From Mycobacterium sp. DL99 (GTDB lineage: Bacteria > Actinomycetota > Actinomycetes > Mycobacteriales > Mycobacteriaceae), in contig NZ_SJOM01000007.1 of NCBI RefSeq assembly GCF_004762045.1, forward strand, positions 4,253,509 through 4,317,508: DNA of 64,000 nt, in the 5' to 3' direction. This document shows positions 51,444 through 60,177 of the stretch, piece by piece. Positions within the stretch are counted from its first letter, which is position 1. Each line of letters begins with the position of its first letter. Under the pieces are notes generated by a model, which saw nothing but the letters and a program-made list of their open reading frames with translations, was not told the DNA's origin and ran no database searches. Both the position numbers and the translations under genes were made by a program.

Positions 51444-52259
51444 TCAGCGGCGGAGTTCGTGGCTGAGCGCCTCCAGCTCGTTACCGCCGGCCATCTCCTG
51501 GGTGAGATGTTCCAGGGTGATCTCGTCGTAGGTGCAGTCCAGCTTCTGCCGCCCGCGGTTCAGCAGCACGAAATGGTCACCGACCATGTGCGCGTGATGC
51601 GGGTTGTGGGTGATGAAGATGACCCCGAACCCCTGTTCCTTGGCGGCCGTGATGTAGCGCAGCACCATGCCGGACTGCTTGACGCCGAGCGCCGCCGTCG
51701 GCTCATCGAGGATCAGCACGCGGGCGCCGAAGAAGATCGCCCGCGCGATCGCCACACACTGGCGCTGACCACCCGACAGCGAGCCGATCGGCGCGTCGAC
51801 ATCGGGCAGGTCGATACCCATCTTGTTCAGCTCGGAAATGGTGGTCGCGCGCATCGCGGAAATGTCCAGCGACGGCAGGATGCCCTTCTTGCGCAACTCG
51901 TTGCCGAGAAAGAAGTTGCGCCACACCGGCATCAGCGAGACCACCGCGAGGTCCTGGTACACGGTCGCGATTCCGGCCTTGAGCGAATCCTTGGGTGAGT
52001 TGAACACCGTCGGCGTGCCGTCAATCAGCAACTCACCCTCGGTGGGCTTGTGCAGGCCGGCGATGATCTTGATCAAGGTGGACTTGCCTGCACCGTTGTC
52101 ACCCAGCACGCCGGTCACCTCGCCGGCACCCACCCGAAGGTTGATGTCCTTGAGCGCGATGATGTTTCCGTAGCTCTTGCCGACGTGTTTGAGTTCGACC
52201 AGCGGCACCGCGCCGCCCGACGGTGTCTCCGCGATCGGGGCTTCAGCAGTTGTGCTCAT
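51444..52259 (-). CDS. Sugar ABC transporter, ATP-binding protein
   Basis: 271 aa: Walker A GDNGAGKSTLIK, signature LSGGQRQCVAIARA, Walker B RVLILDEPTAALG. It is a single ATPase domain, unlike the roughly 500-residue tandem RbsA/MglA type, so it resembles the FrcA class and would act as a homodimer. Last gene of the SBP-permease-ATPase operon. Cargo is most likely myo-inositol or a related polyol, from the shared regulatory element with iolC. Confidence 0.93.
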   Translation of the reverse strand: MSTTAEAPIAETPSGGAVPLVELKHVGKSYGNIIALKDINLRVGAGEVTGVLGDNGAGKSTLIKIIAGLHKPTEGELLIDGTPTVFNSPKDSLKAGIATVYQDLAVVSLMPVWRNFFLGNELRKKGILPSLDISAMRATTISELNKMGIDLPDVDAPIGSLSGGQRQCVAIARAIFFGARVLILDEPTAALGVKQSGMVLRYITAAKEQGFGVIFITHNPHHAHMVGDHFVLLNRGRQKLDCTYDEITLEHLTQEMAGGNELEALSHELRR

Positions 52260-52263
52260 CTAC

Positions 52264-53322
52264 TTACCTTTTCGCTGCGTAGTTACGGACGACGTTGTTG
52301 GCGATCACCGCGAACAGCAGCATCCCGCCGAGGAAGAACTTGAACCAGTCGGGGTTCCACCCGGCATAGACGATGCCCTGGTTGGTCATGCCGAAGATGA
52401 AGGCACCGATCAGCGTGCCGATCGCGGTGCCGTAGCCGCCGGTGAGCAGGCAGCCGCCGACGACCGCGGCGATGATGTAGAAGAACTCGTTGCCGATGCC
52501 CTGACCGGACTGCACGGTGTTGAAGGCGAACAACAGGTGCATGCCGACGAACCAGGCGCAGAAGCTCACCACCATGAAGAGGCCGATCTTCACCTTCGTG
52601 ACCGGGACGCCAACGGCTCGGGCGCTGTCCTGGTTGCCTCCGACGGCGAAGATCCAGTTGCCGATCTTGGTCTTGAACAGCACGTAGGTGGCGATGAGGA
52701 CGAACAGGATCCACCACAACACGGTGACGCGAACCGACACCCCGAAAATGCTGAACGACGAGGCGAATACGGCTCGGCCGGAATCGAATCCCTCCATATC
52801 CGACACGCTCGGGGTCGCAACCTGGCCGGACAGCAGCTTGGTCACCGCCAGGTTGATGCCGGCGAGCATGAAGAAGGTGCTCAGCGTGATCAGGAACGAC
52901 GGGATCTTGGTCTTCATCACCATGTAGCCGTTGAAGAAGCCGATCGCCAGGGCCATCACCAGCGCCAGGACCGCGCCCGTCCACAGATTCAGATGCAGGT
53001 TGTACGACAACATCGATGCCGCCAAAGAAGCGGTGGTGACTGCGACACCCGACGACAGATCGAACTCACCGCCGATCATCAGCACGCCCACCCCGACAGC
53101 CATGATGCCGATCGTCGAACTGGCATAGAGCACCGTGGCCAGGGCCTCCGGCGTCCGGAACGGCGGAGCCACGATCAGGAACAGCACGAAGATGCCGATC
53201 GCACCGATCGCCGCACCCATCTCGGGGCGGATCAGTAAGCGCTGCAGCTTGTTCTGTTCCTTGACCCGCTCGTCCCGGACGACTTTGTGCGTTTCGAGAT
53301 TGAGGTCTGCCTGGGTACTCAT
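52264..53322 (-). CDS. Sugar ABC transporter, permease
   Basis: 353 aa from ATG 53322, with a polar N-terminus then about nine hydrophobic segments (MGAAIGAIGIFVLFLIVA, IGIMAVGVGVLMIGG, and so on). The RbsC/FrcB-family motif GGEFDLSSGVAVTTASL is clear, and NPDWFKFFLGGMLLFAVI is the last helix. It forms the membrane channel of the importer. It sits 2 nt after the substrate-binding gene stop and 4 nt before the ATPase start. Confidence 0.94.
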   Translation of the reverse strand: MSTQADLNLETHKVVRDERVKEQNKLQRLLIRPEMGAAIGAIGIFVLFLIVAPPFRTPEALATVLYASSTIGIMAVGVGVLMIGGEFDLSSGVAVTTASLAASMLSYNLHLNLWTGAVLALVMALAIGFFNGYMVMKTKIPSFLITLSTFFMLAGINLAVTKLLSGQVATPSVSDMEGFDSGRAVFASSFSIFGVSVRVTVLWWILFVLIATYVLFKTKIGNWIFAVGGNQDSARAVGVPVTKVKIGLFMVVSFCAWFVGMHLLFAFNTVQSGQGIGNEFFYIIAAVVGGCLLTGGYGTAIGTLIGAFIFGMTNQGIVYAGWNPDWFKFFLGGMLLFAVIANNVVRNYAAKR

Positions 53323-53324
53323 GT

Positions 53325-54311
53325 CTAGCGCGTTCCGTTCTTCGCGTACTCGGCGATCGCATCGATGTTCGTCTTGTCGATGAACGACGGACCGGTCAGC
53401 GTCGGCTGATTGCCGCCGATGACATTGCCGTTGTTGAGGTAGAGCCACAGTGAGTCGACGGCGAGGTAACCCTGCAGGAACGGTTGCTGATCGACGGCCC
53501 ATTGGACGTCACCGTTCTTGATCGCGTCGACGAGTGCGGCGTTGGTGTCGAACGTGCCCACCTTGGCGGAACTACCGGAATTGCGTACGGATTGCACGGC
53601 GGTCGGCGCGAACGGCGCACCGAGCGTCACCACGTAGTCGATCGACCGGTCCTGCTGCAGCTTGGCGGTGATGGTCGACTCGACCGAAGGCATGTCCTTG
53701 CCGTTGACGTTGAGCGTCTCGGTCGCGGGGAAGGTGTTCTTGACGCCGGCGCAGCGGGCCTCGAGGTCGACGTGGCCTTGTTCCTGGATGACGCACAGAA
53801 CCTTCTTGGCGCCTTCCTCGGTGAGCCGCCGGCCGGCCTCCTGTCCCGCGATGTATCCGTCCTGACCGAAGTACTCCTTGACACCGACCTTCTGCCAGGA
53901 ATCGAGACCGGCGTTGAACGCGACCGTGGGAATGCCCTTGCCCGTGGCATTTTCGATGGCGGCCTTCATGGCGTCCGGCTTGGCCAGCGTTACCGCGATG
54001 CCCTGCACGCCGCTGTCCACGGCGGTCTGTACCAGGTTGGCCTGATTGGGCGCCTCGGGGTCTGAGGAGTACCGCAGTTCGATGTTGTCTTTCTTGGCAG
54101 CGGTCTCGGCGCCCTTGCGCACCAGATCCCAGAAGGAGTCACCCGGCACCTCGTGGGTGATCATCGCGATGGTGGCCCGCGGGGTGTCGACGGTTCCGGC
54201 GCCCATTCCGCCACCATTGCTCTGCGGCTTTCCGCCGGTGCTGGAGCACGCGCCGGCGCCCATTACCAGCACACCCGCCGCAGCTACCGCCGCGAGCCGA
54301 CTGAACCTCAT
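53325..54311 (-). CDS. Sugar ABC transporter, substrate-binding lipoprotein
   Basis: 328 aa. Signal peptide with lipobox MGAGAC (lipid-modified Cys22), then a Gly/Asn linker and a periplasmic-binding-protein-like domain of the ribose/inositol type (ATIAMITHEVPGDSFWDLVRKGAETAAKKDN). A strong ribosome binding site (AAGGAGA) precedes ATG 54311. It should be anchored outside the inner membrane to capture the polyol. The promoter carries the GntR element. Confidence 0.93.
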   Translation of the reverse strand: MRFSRLAAVAAAGVLVMGAGACSSTGGKPQSNGGGMGAGTVDTPRATIAMITHEVPGDSFWDLVRKGAETAAKKDNIELRYSSDPEAPNQANLVQTAVDSGVQGIAVTLAKPDAMKAAIENATGKGIPTVAFNAGLDSWQKVGVKEYFGQDGYIAGQEAGRRLTEEGAKKVLCVIQEQGHVDLEARCAGVKNTFPATETLNVNGKDMPSVESTITAKLQQDRSIDYVVTLGAPFAPTAVQSVRNSGSSAKVGTFDTNAALVDAIKNGDVQWAVDQQPFLQGYLAVDSLWLYLNNGNVIGGNQPTLTGPSFIDKTNIDAIAEYAKNGTR

Positions 54312-54382
54312 TGCTTCTCCTTGCCATCGACGTCACCGCGGTGCTTGTACGTCTGGTGACAAGCGACACGGCCTCGCAGTCG

Positions 54383-54428
54383 ATGTAATACCGCTCACAT
54401 CCGAATGTCAAGACTTTGTTCGGACATT
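54383..54428 (-). promoter_or_regulatory. Promoter and GntR element of the sugar ABC operon
   Basis: On the minus strand the 23-bp element (54428-54406) runs AATGTCCGAACA...TTGACA; its last six bases are the -35. A 17-bp spacer leads to TTACAT (54388-54383), with a leader of about 65 nt. The element is identical to the one before iolC. TGTCCGAACA matches, at nine of ten positions as I recall it, the IolR motif of Corynebacterium glutamicum. Confidence 0.75.
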
Positions 54429-54535
54429 AGGACTGCATATCAAACGTCCGGCAGCATCGCGGCGACACCCATACGACGGGACAAGTGCCACGGCAAGCCA
54501 CCGAAACCTGCAGGGAGAAAGTACTTTTGGGAGTG

Positions 54536-55279
54536 CTAACGATCCACGAGGGTGGTATCGAAGTAATACCGCGACGCGCGGTAGGCATGGCTCCCGTACT
54601 CGACTACGCGTCCGGAATCGTCGAACGCCGTCCGCTCCATCACCAGCAGCGGGGCCTTCGGCTTCTCGTCGAGCAGTTTGGCCTCATCTCGCTCGGCAGC
54701 CCTGGCGCCGATGCGCTGCTGGGCCAACCGAATGTGCACCCCGCGGGCGCGCAACGACTGATACAGGCCGATACGCTCGAGGTCATCGCGATCCGGTGCG
54801 ATCGCCGCAGGAAGATAGTTCGTCATCAACGCCAACGGCTGACCGCCGGACGTACGCAGCCGGCGCATCATCACCACCTCACTGCCCGCTTCCAGGTTGA
54901 GCCGTTCGGCAATCTCGCCGGACGCCGGACCCAGCGCGTACTCCAGAACTCTGGTGCCCGGCTCCTGACCGGCCCGTGCAAGATCGTCGAACAGACTGGT
55001 GAGCTTGACGGGGCGATGGACCGGGGTCTGCACCACCTGAGTGCCCACACCGCGTTTGCGGACCAGCAGCCCCTTGTCGACCAGTTCCTGAATCGCACGG
55101 CGCGTTGTCGGCCGAGACAGACTGAGCCGGCTCGCCAGCGCCAACTCGTTCTCGAAACGGTCCCCCGGCTTGAGTTGCCCGTCCAGGATTGCCTTTTCGA
55201 AGACCTGCGCCACCTGGAAATACAGCGGAACCGGACTCGAACGATCGAGCTCCACGGACAACGTCGGGGTCACGCGCAC
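54536..55279 (-). CDS. GntR/HutC-family regulator (probable IolR-type)
   Basis: 247 aa from GTG 55279. The winged helix is PLYFQVAQVFEKAILDGQLKPGDR through LASRLSLSRPTTRRAIQELVDKGLLVRKRGVGTQVV, followed by a UTRA ligand domain to the C-terminus (YELPRTEF-like segment replaced by VMERTAFDDSGRVVEYGSHAY). It is divergent from iolC, with the ABC operon on its other side. Both flanking promoters carry the same dyad, making it the probable pathway repressor. TATTCT (55332-55327) is its likely -10. Confidence 0.88.
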   Translation of the reverse strand: MRVTPTLSVELDRSSPVPLYFQVAQVFEKAILDGQLKPGDRFENELALASRLSLSRPTTRRAIQELVDKGLLVRKRGVGTQVVQTPVHRPVKLTSLFDDLARAGQEPGTRVLEYALGPASGEIAERLNLEAGSEVVMMRRLRTSGGQPLALMTNYLPAAIAPDRDDLERIGLYQSLRARGVHIRLAQQRIGARAAERDEAKLLDEKPKAPLLVMERTAFDDSGRVVEYGSHAYRASRYYFDTTLVDR

Positions 55280-55354
55280 TCCAATCCTCGTGTCCTCCGC
55301 GCGCAGTTCGCCGGGAGTGATTGTTCAGAATACCTGCTTATGACTGAAAGTAAG

Positions 55355-55401
55355 AATGTCCGAACAAAGTCTTGACAGCACATGGTGACGGGGAGCACAG
55401 T
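55355..55401 (+). promoter_or_regulatory. Promoter and GntR element of the iolC operon
   Basis: The 23-bp element (55355-55377) starts AATGTCCGAACA and ends TTGACA, the -35. After 18 bp comes CACAGT (55396-55401) as -10, and a leader of about 63 nt to GTG 55471. The layout is nearly the same as in the ABC operon promoter. The half-sites TGTC and GACA form the ends of a dyad with a 13-bp interior, suiting a GntR dimer. Confidence 0.75.
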
Positions 55402-55470
55402 CGACACCGACACCAGGCGCGCTCGTCGTCGCCGGAACGCACATACGCACATCGCACTCGGGAGTCAGTC

Positions 55471-56448
55471 GTGACCGATAACGCCAGCCAGCCATTCGAC
55501 GTCATCGCCATCGGACGTAGCGGCGTCGACGTGTACCCGCTGCAGGTCGGGGTGGGGCTTGACCAGGTGGAATCGTTCGGAAAATTCCTCGGCGGCAGCG
55601 CCGCCAACGTGGCCGTCGCCGCGGCGCGCCTGGGCAATCGCACCGCGCTGATCTCCGGGGCCGGCGACGACCCCTTCGGCCGGTTCGTCCGCGACGAGCT
55701 CGCCCGGCTCGGTGTCGACAACCGCTTTGTCCGCACCCACGGCGAGTATCCGACTCCCGTGACATTCTGCGAGATATTCCCACCCGACGATTTCCCGCTG
55801 TACTTCTACCGCAAGCCGTCCGCGCCGGATCTCCAGATCAGTCCTACCGAACTGGACCTGGATGCCATCCGCGCCGCGCGCCTGTACTGGTCGACGGTGA
55901 CGGGCCTGTCCGAGGAGCCCAGCCGCAGTGCGCATTTCGCCGCGTGGGAGGCCCGCTCGGGAGCCCATTTGACTGTTCTCGATCTCGACTACCGGCCGAT
56001 GTTCTGGGAAACCCCGGCAGCGGCCACCGAACAGGTGCAACGCGCCCTGCAGCATGTCACCGTCGCCGTGGGCAACCGTGAGGAATGCGAGATCGCCGTC
56101 GGCGAGTCCAACCCGCACAAGGCCGCCGACGCCCTACTCGAGCTCGGAGTCGAGTTGGCGATCGTCAAACAGGGTCCACGCGGCGTGCTGGGCAAGACCA
56201 AGCACAGCTCGGTCACCGTTCCGCCCAACGAGGTTGACGTGGTCAACGGGCTCGGCGCCGGAGATGCCTTCGGCGGCAGCCTGATTCACGGCCTGCTGCA
56301 CGACTGGCCGTTGGAGAAGACCCTGCGCTACGCCAATGCGGCGGGAGCCATCGTCGCAGGCCGTCTCGAATGCTCGACCGCCATGCCGACCGCCGCCGAG
56401 GTCTCCGATCTCGCCGAACAGACCGCTGTGGAGGCTGCAAATGTCTAG
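55471..56448 (+). CDS. iolC: 5-dehydro-2-deoxygluconokinase
   Basis: 325 aa from GTG 55471 (GGGAG 6 nt upstream). PfkB-family kinase with AIGRSGVDVYPLQVG near the start, FLGGSAANVAVAAARLG (signature 1) and GLGAGDAFGGSLIHGL (signature 2, catalytic Asp). It phosphorylates 2-deoxy-5-keto-D-gluconate. First gene of the core inositol operon. Its end overlaps the next gene by 8 nt. In-frame starts further upstream (55372) would place the -35 element inside the gene and are rejected. Confidence 0.93.
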   Translation: MTDNASQPFDVIAIGRSGVDVYPLQVGVGLDQVESFGKFLGGSAANVAVAAARLGNRTALISGAGDDPFGRFVRDELARLGVDNRFVRTHGEYPTPVTFCEIFPPDDFPLYFYRKPSAPDLQISPTELDLDAIRAARLYWSTVTGLSEEPSRSAHFAAWEARSGAHLTVLDLDYRPMFWETPAAATEQVQRALQHVTVAVGNREECEIAVGESNPHKAADALLELGVELAIVKQGPRGVLGKTKHSSVTVPPNEVDVVNGLGAGDAFGGSLIHGLLHDWPLEKTLRYANAAGAIVAGRLECSTAMPTAAEVSDLAEQTAVEAANV

Positions 56449-57340
56449 CGCACTTGGCTCGAACTCCGCGATGTGCAAAACCTATGCGGAGATCACCGAA
56501 CTGCGGGCCGGCGAACCCGCAGCGGTCGCGACGGCCTGGCGCAACCGGACCACCCGTCCGACGGTGCGCGGAGACGGCAAGCTGATGATCGTCGCCGCCG
56601 ACCATCCCGCCCGCGGCGCGCTGGCCGTCGGATCACGGCCGACCGCGATGAACAATCGCATCGATCTGCTGGACCGGCTGCGCACGGCACTCGCCGATCC
56701 AGGGGTGGACGGGGTGCTGGCGACCGCCGACATCCTCGACGACCTTGTCCTGCTCGGCGCACTGGACGACAAGGTGGTGTTCTCGTCGTTCAACCGGGGC
56801 GGGCTGGCCGGCTCGTCGTTCGAGCTCGACGACCGGATGACCGGCGCCACCGCGGCTTCGACCGCGGCCGCGCGGATGAACGGCGGGAAGATGCTGTGCC
56901 GCATCGATCTTGGCGATCCGGGTACGGTGTCCACCCTCGCCGCGTGCGCGCGGGCCGTCGATGAACTCGCCGCCAACGGGCTGATCGCCATGCTGGAGCC
57001 GTTCCTGTCCACCCGCGTCGACGGCAAGGTCCGCAACGACCTGTCCCCCGATGCCGTGATCAAGTCTGTGCACATCAGCCAGGGACTGGGCTCGACGTCG
57101 GCCTACACCTGGATGAAGCTGCCCGTCGTCGCTGAGATGGACCGGGTGATGGAGTCCACCACGATGCCGACGTTGCTGCTCGGCGGTGATCCGACCGATC
57201 CCGACGAGGCGTTCGCGTCGTGGGCGAAGGCGCTGACATTGCCATCGGTGCGGGGCCTGATCGTGGGCCGCACTCTGTTGTACCCCGGCGATGACGATGT
57301 GGCCTCGGCCGTCGCGACCGCCGTGAAGTTGGTGAGGTGA
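56441..57340 (+). CDS. Cgl0159-type (beta/alpha)8 aldolase, probable IolJ-equivalent
   Basis: 299 aa from ATG 56441. GDGKLMIVAADHPARGALAVG is the class-I aldolase-like entry, and GLIAMLEPFLSTRVDGKV and TWMKLPVVAEM contain the Lys region. It is the Cgl0159 family, seen in actinobacterial inositol clusters in the place of the class-II aldolase IolJ, so cleavage of 2-deoxy-5-keto-gluconate-6-phosphate is the likely reaction; that is inference from context. It overlaps iolC at its start and iolB (GTGA) at its end. Confidence 0.82.
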   Translation: MSSALGSNSAMCKTYAEITELRAGEPAAVATAWRNRTTRPTVRGDGKLMIVAADHPARGALAVGSRPTAMNNRIDLLDRLRTALADPGVDGVLATADILDDLVLLGALDDKVVFSSFNRGGLAGSSFELDDRMTGATAASTAAARMNGGKMLCRIDLGDPGTVSTLAACARAVDELAANGLIAMLEPFLSTRVDGKVRNDLSPDAVIKSVHISQGLGSTSAYTWMKLPVVAEMDRVMESTTMPTLLLGGDPTDPDEAFASWAKALTLPSVRGLIVGRTLLYPGDDDVASAVATAVKLVR

Positions 57341-58212
57341 CAGTGAACAGCAAGTGGTACATCCCCGCGCACAGTGCCAAGGCGCCTTACACCGTTGACA
57401 TCACCCCGGAATCCGCAGGCTGGGCGGAGTCGTCGCTGCAGGTGGTCGAGCTCGGTACGTCCGGCTCTGTGACCCGGCAGACCGGCGAGACGGAGGTGAT
57501 GATCCTGCCGCTGGCCGGCGGCGGGACTGTCGAAGCCGGCGACGAGACCTTCGAATTGTCGCCGCGCGCATCGGTGTTCGACGGTCCGGCCGACATGGTC
57601 TACCTCGGAATCAACCAGGAATACACGCTGACGGGCCACGGCCGTATCGCAATCTGCGGCGCACGCGCAAACCGGAGCTTTCCCAACCGCCGCGTCGCCG
57701 CCGCCGATGTCGCCGTCGAACTGCGCGGGGCCGGCAACTGCAGCCGGCAGGTGCACAACTTCGGCACCGCGACGGCCTTCGAGGCCGACTCGCTGATCGC
57801 CTGCGAGGTCATCACCCCGGGCGGCAACTGGTCGAGCTACCCCGCGCACAAGCATGACGAGAACACCGAGGTGGAGACCCAGCTGGAGGAGATCTACTAC
57901 TTCGAGATCGATGACAGCCCCGCTGGGACACCGGGATTCGGCTACCACCGGGTCTACGGCACCCCACAGCGTCCGATCGAGGTGCTCGAGGAGGTGCGCA
58001 GCGGTGATGCGGTGCTGGTGCCGCACGGCTACCACGGCCCATCCATCGCCGCTCCGGGACACCACATGTACTACCTCAACGTGATGGCGGGCTCAGGGCC
58101 GAACCGAGCCTGGCTGATCTGCGACGACCCGAACCACACCTGGCTGCGCGACAGCTGGGAACACCAGGCCGTCGATCCGCGACTGCCCCTGCACCAGAGC
58201 CGAGGAGCCTGA
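57337..58212 (+). CDS. iolB: 5-deoxy-glucuronate isomerase
   Basis: 291 aa, the normal IolB length. Two cupin halves: ETEVMILPLAGGGTVEAGDETFEL and PGGNWSSYPAHKHDENTEVETQLEEIYYF, the latter with the metal-binding His/Glu set (HKH...E), plus VLVPHGYHGPSIAAPGHHMYYLNVMAG. It converts 5-deoxy-D-glucuronate to 2-deoxy-5-keto-D-gluconate. GTG 57337 overlaps the preceding stop; a second GTG at 57343 is also possible. Confidence 0.95.
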   Translation: MTVNSKWYIPAHSAKAPYTVDITPESAGWAESSLQVVELGTSGSVTRQTGETEVMILPLAGGGTVEAGDETFELSPRASVFDGPADMVYLGINQEYTLTGHGRIAICGARANRSFPNRRVAAADVAVELRGAGNCSRQVHNFGTATAFEADSLIACEVITPGGNWSSYPAHKHDENTEVETQLEEIYYFEIDDSPAGTPGFGYHRVYGTPQRPIEVLEEVRSGDAVLVPHGYHGPSIAAPGHHMYYLNVMAGSGPNRAWLICDDPNHTWLRDSWEHQAVDPRLPLHQSRGA

Positions 58213-58215
58213 CCG

Positions 58216-60168
58216 ATGGTTTCCACCGCACCGAAGTCGACCGAGAAGCTCGTCGACACCGAGTCCACTGTGCGACTCACGGTGGCACAGGCCACCATTC
58301 GGTTCCTGGCCAACCAGTACGTCGAGCGTGACGGCGAGCGCCACAAGTTCTTCGCCGGCTGCTTCGGCATCTTCGGCCACGGCAACGTGGCGGGTCTCGG
58401 TCAGGCCTTGCTGCAGGACGAGACGGAAGCACACGAGGCCGGGCGCGAACCGGGACTCAAGTACGTGCTGGGCCGCAACGAACAGGCCATGGTGCACAGC
58501 GCGGTGGCCTACGCACGGCAGAAGGATCGGCTGCAAGCGTGGGCGGTCACCACCAGCGTCGGCCCCGGCGCCACCAACATGCTCACGGGCGCCGCGCTGG
58601 CCACCATCAACCGGCTGCCGGTGCTGCTGCTGCCCGCCGACACGTTCGCCACCCGGGTCAGTTCACCCGTATTGCAGGAGCTGGAACTGCCGTCCTCCGG
58701 CGACGTCACCGTCAACGACGCGTTCAAGCCGCTGTCCCGCTACTTCGATCGGGTCTGGCGGCCCGAACAACTGCCCGCGGCACTGCTGGGGGCCATGCGG
58801 GTGCTCACCGACCCGGTTGAGACCGGTGCGGCGACAGTCGCGATCCCGCAGGACGTCCAGGCCGAGGCCCACGACTGGCCGGAATCGCTGTTCGCCGAGC
58901 GCACCTGGCATGTGGCCCGGCCGTTGCCCGAACGGTCGGTGATCGCGCGCGCGGCCGAGATCATCGCGTCGGCCCGCAAGCCACTGATCATCGCGGGGGG
59001 CGGGGTGCACTACTCCGGTGCCGAAGGAGCTTTGGCCGCATTGGCGTCTGGTACCGGTATCCCGGTCGCCGAGAGCCAGGCCGGCAAAGGTTCGCTGCGG
59101 TTCGACCATCCGCAGGCGGTCGGGGCGATCGGTTCCACCGGCACCACGGCCGCGAACGCGCTGGCGTCGGAGGCCGACGTCGTCATCGGGATCGGTACCC
59201 GGTACAGCGATTTCACCAGCGCCTCACGGACCGCGTTCAACAACCCCGACGTCCGGTTCGTCAACATCAACGTGGCGTCACTGGATTCGGTGAAGCAGGG
59301 TGGCGTCAGCGTGGTCGCCGACGCGCGTGAGGCACTCGAGGCACTGAGCGCCGCGTTGGTCGACTACGCCGTCAGCGACGAATACCGCTCCCGAACAGCC
59401 GAACTCGCCAAGGAGTGGGACGACACGGTGTCGGCGGTGTACGCCATATCGGACGATTGCGCCGCGCTGAACCAGAACCAGGTGATCGGCCTGGTCAATA
59501 CCCGGTCCGAGCCGCGTGATGTGGTGGTCTGCGCAGCCGGGTCGATGCCCGGCGACCTGCACAAGCTGTGGCGCACCCGGGACCGCAAGGGCTACCACGT
59601 CGAATACGGATACTCCTGCATGGGATACGAGATCGCCGGCGGTATCGGCGTGAAGATGGCCGACCCGGACCGTGACGTGTTCATCATGGTGGGCGACGGC
59701 TCCTACTTGATGATGGCAACCGAACTGGTCACCGCCGTCCAGGAGGGCATCAAGGTGATCCCGGTGCTGGTGCAGAATCACGGATTCGCCTCCATCGGCG
59801 GGCTTTCGGAGTCAGTCGGCTCGCAGCGGTTCGGCACCGCTTACCGGTACCGCAGCGCCGATGGCCGCCTCGATGGTGCGAAGCTACCGGTGGATCTGGC
59901 CGCCAACGCGGCCAGCCTGGGCGCCGACGTCATCAAGGTCAGCAATGCCGCAGAATTCACCGACGCGGTCAAGGTCGCCAAAGCTGCCGAGAACACCACC
60001 GTCATCCATGTGGAAACTGACCCGCTGGTGTTCGCCCCGGACAGTCAGTCCTGGTGGGATGTTCCGGTATCGGAGGTCTCCACGCTGGAGTCCACCCAGA
60101 GCGCCTACGAGAGATACGCGGACTGGAAGAAAGTCCAACGCCCCCTGATCAATCCGTCCGACCGCTGA
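58216..60168 (+). CDS. iolD: 3D-(3,5/4)-trihydroxycyclohexane-1,2-dione hydrolase
   Basis: 650 aa thiamine-diphosphate enzyme. The catalytic Glu lies in VLGRNEQAMVHSAVAYAR, the middle domain has PLIIAGGGVHYSGAEGALAALA, and the C-terminal ThDP motif is MVGDGSYLMMATEL...NHGFASIGGL. It hydrolyses the ring dione, opening the inositol ring to 5-deoxy-glucuronate. Spacing to iolB is 3 nt. Confident. Confidence 0.96.
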   Translation: MVSTAPKSTEKLVDTESTVRLTVAQATIRFLANQYVERDGERHKFFAGCFGIFGHGNVAGLGQALLQDETEAHEAGREPGLKYVLGRNEQAMVHSAVAYARQKDRLQAWAVTTSVGPGATNMLTGAALATINRLPVLLLPADTFATRVSSPVLQELELPSSGDVTVNDAFKPLSRYFDRVWRPEQLPAALLGAMRVLTDPVETGAATVAIPQDVQAEAHDWPESLFAERTWHVARPLPERSVIARAAEIIASARKPLIIAGGGVHYSGAEGALAALASGTGIPVAESQAGKGSLRFDHPQAVGAIGSTGTTAANALASEADVVIGIGTRYSDFTSASRTAFNNPDVRFVNINVASLDSVKQGGVSVVADAREALEALSAALVDYAVSDEYRSRTAELAKEWDDTVSAVYAISDDCAALNQNQVIGLVNTRSEPRDVVVCAAGSMPGDLHKLWRTRDRKGYHVEYGYSCMGYEIAGGIGVKMADPDRDVFIMVGDGSYLMMATELVTAVQEGIKVIPVLVQNHGFASIGGLSESVGSQRFGTAYRYRSADGRLDGAKLPVDLAANAASLGADVIKVSNAAEFTDAVKVAKAAENTTVIHVETDPLVFAPDSQSWWDVPVSEVSTLESTQSAYERYADWKKVQRPLINPSDR

Positions 60169-60177
60169 AAGAGATCC

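Noticed and set aside
53323..53502. 60-codon extension of the permease
   Set aside because: It overlaps the substrate-binding protein gene and is basic, shadow-like sequence.
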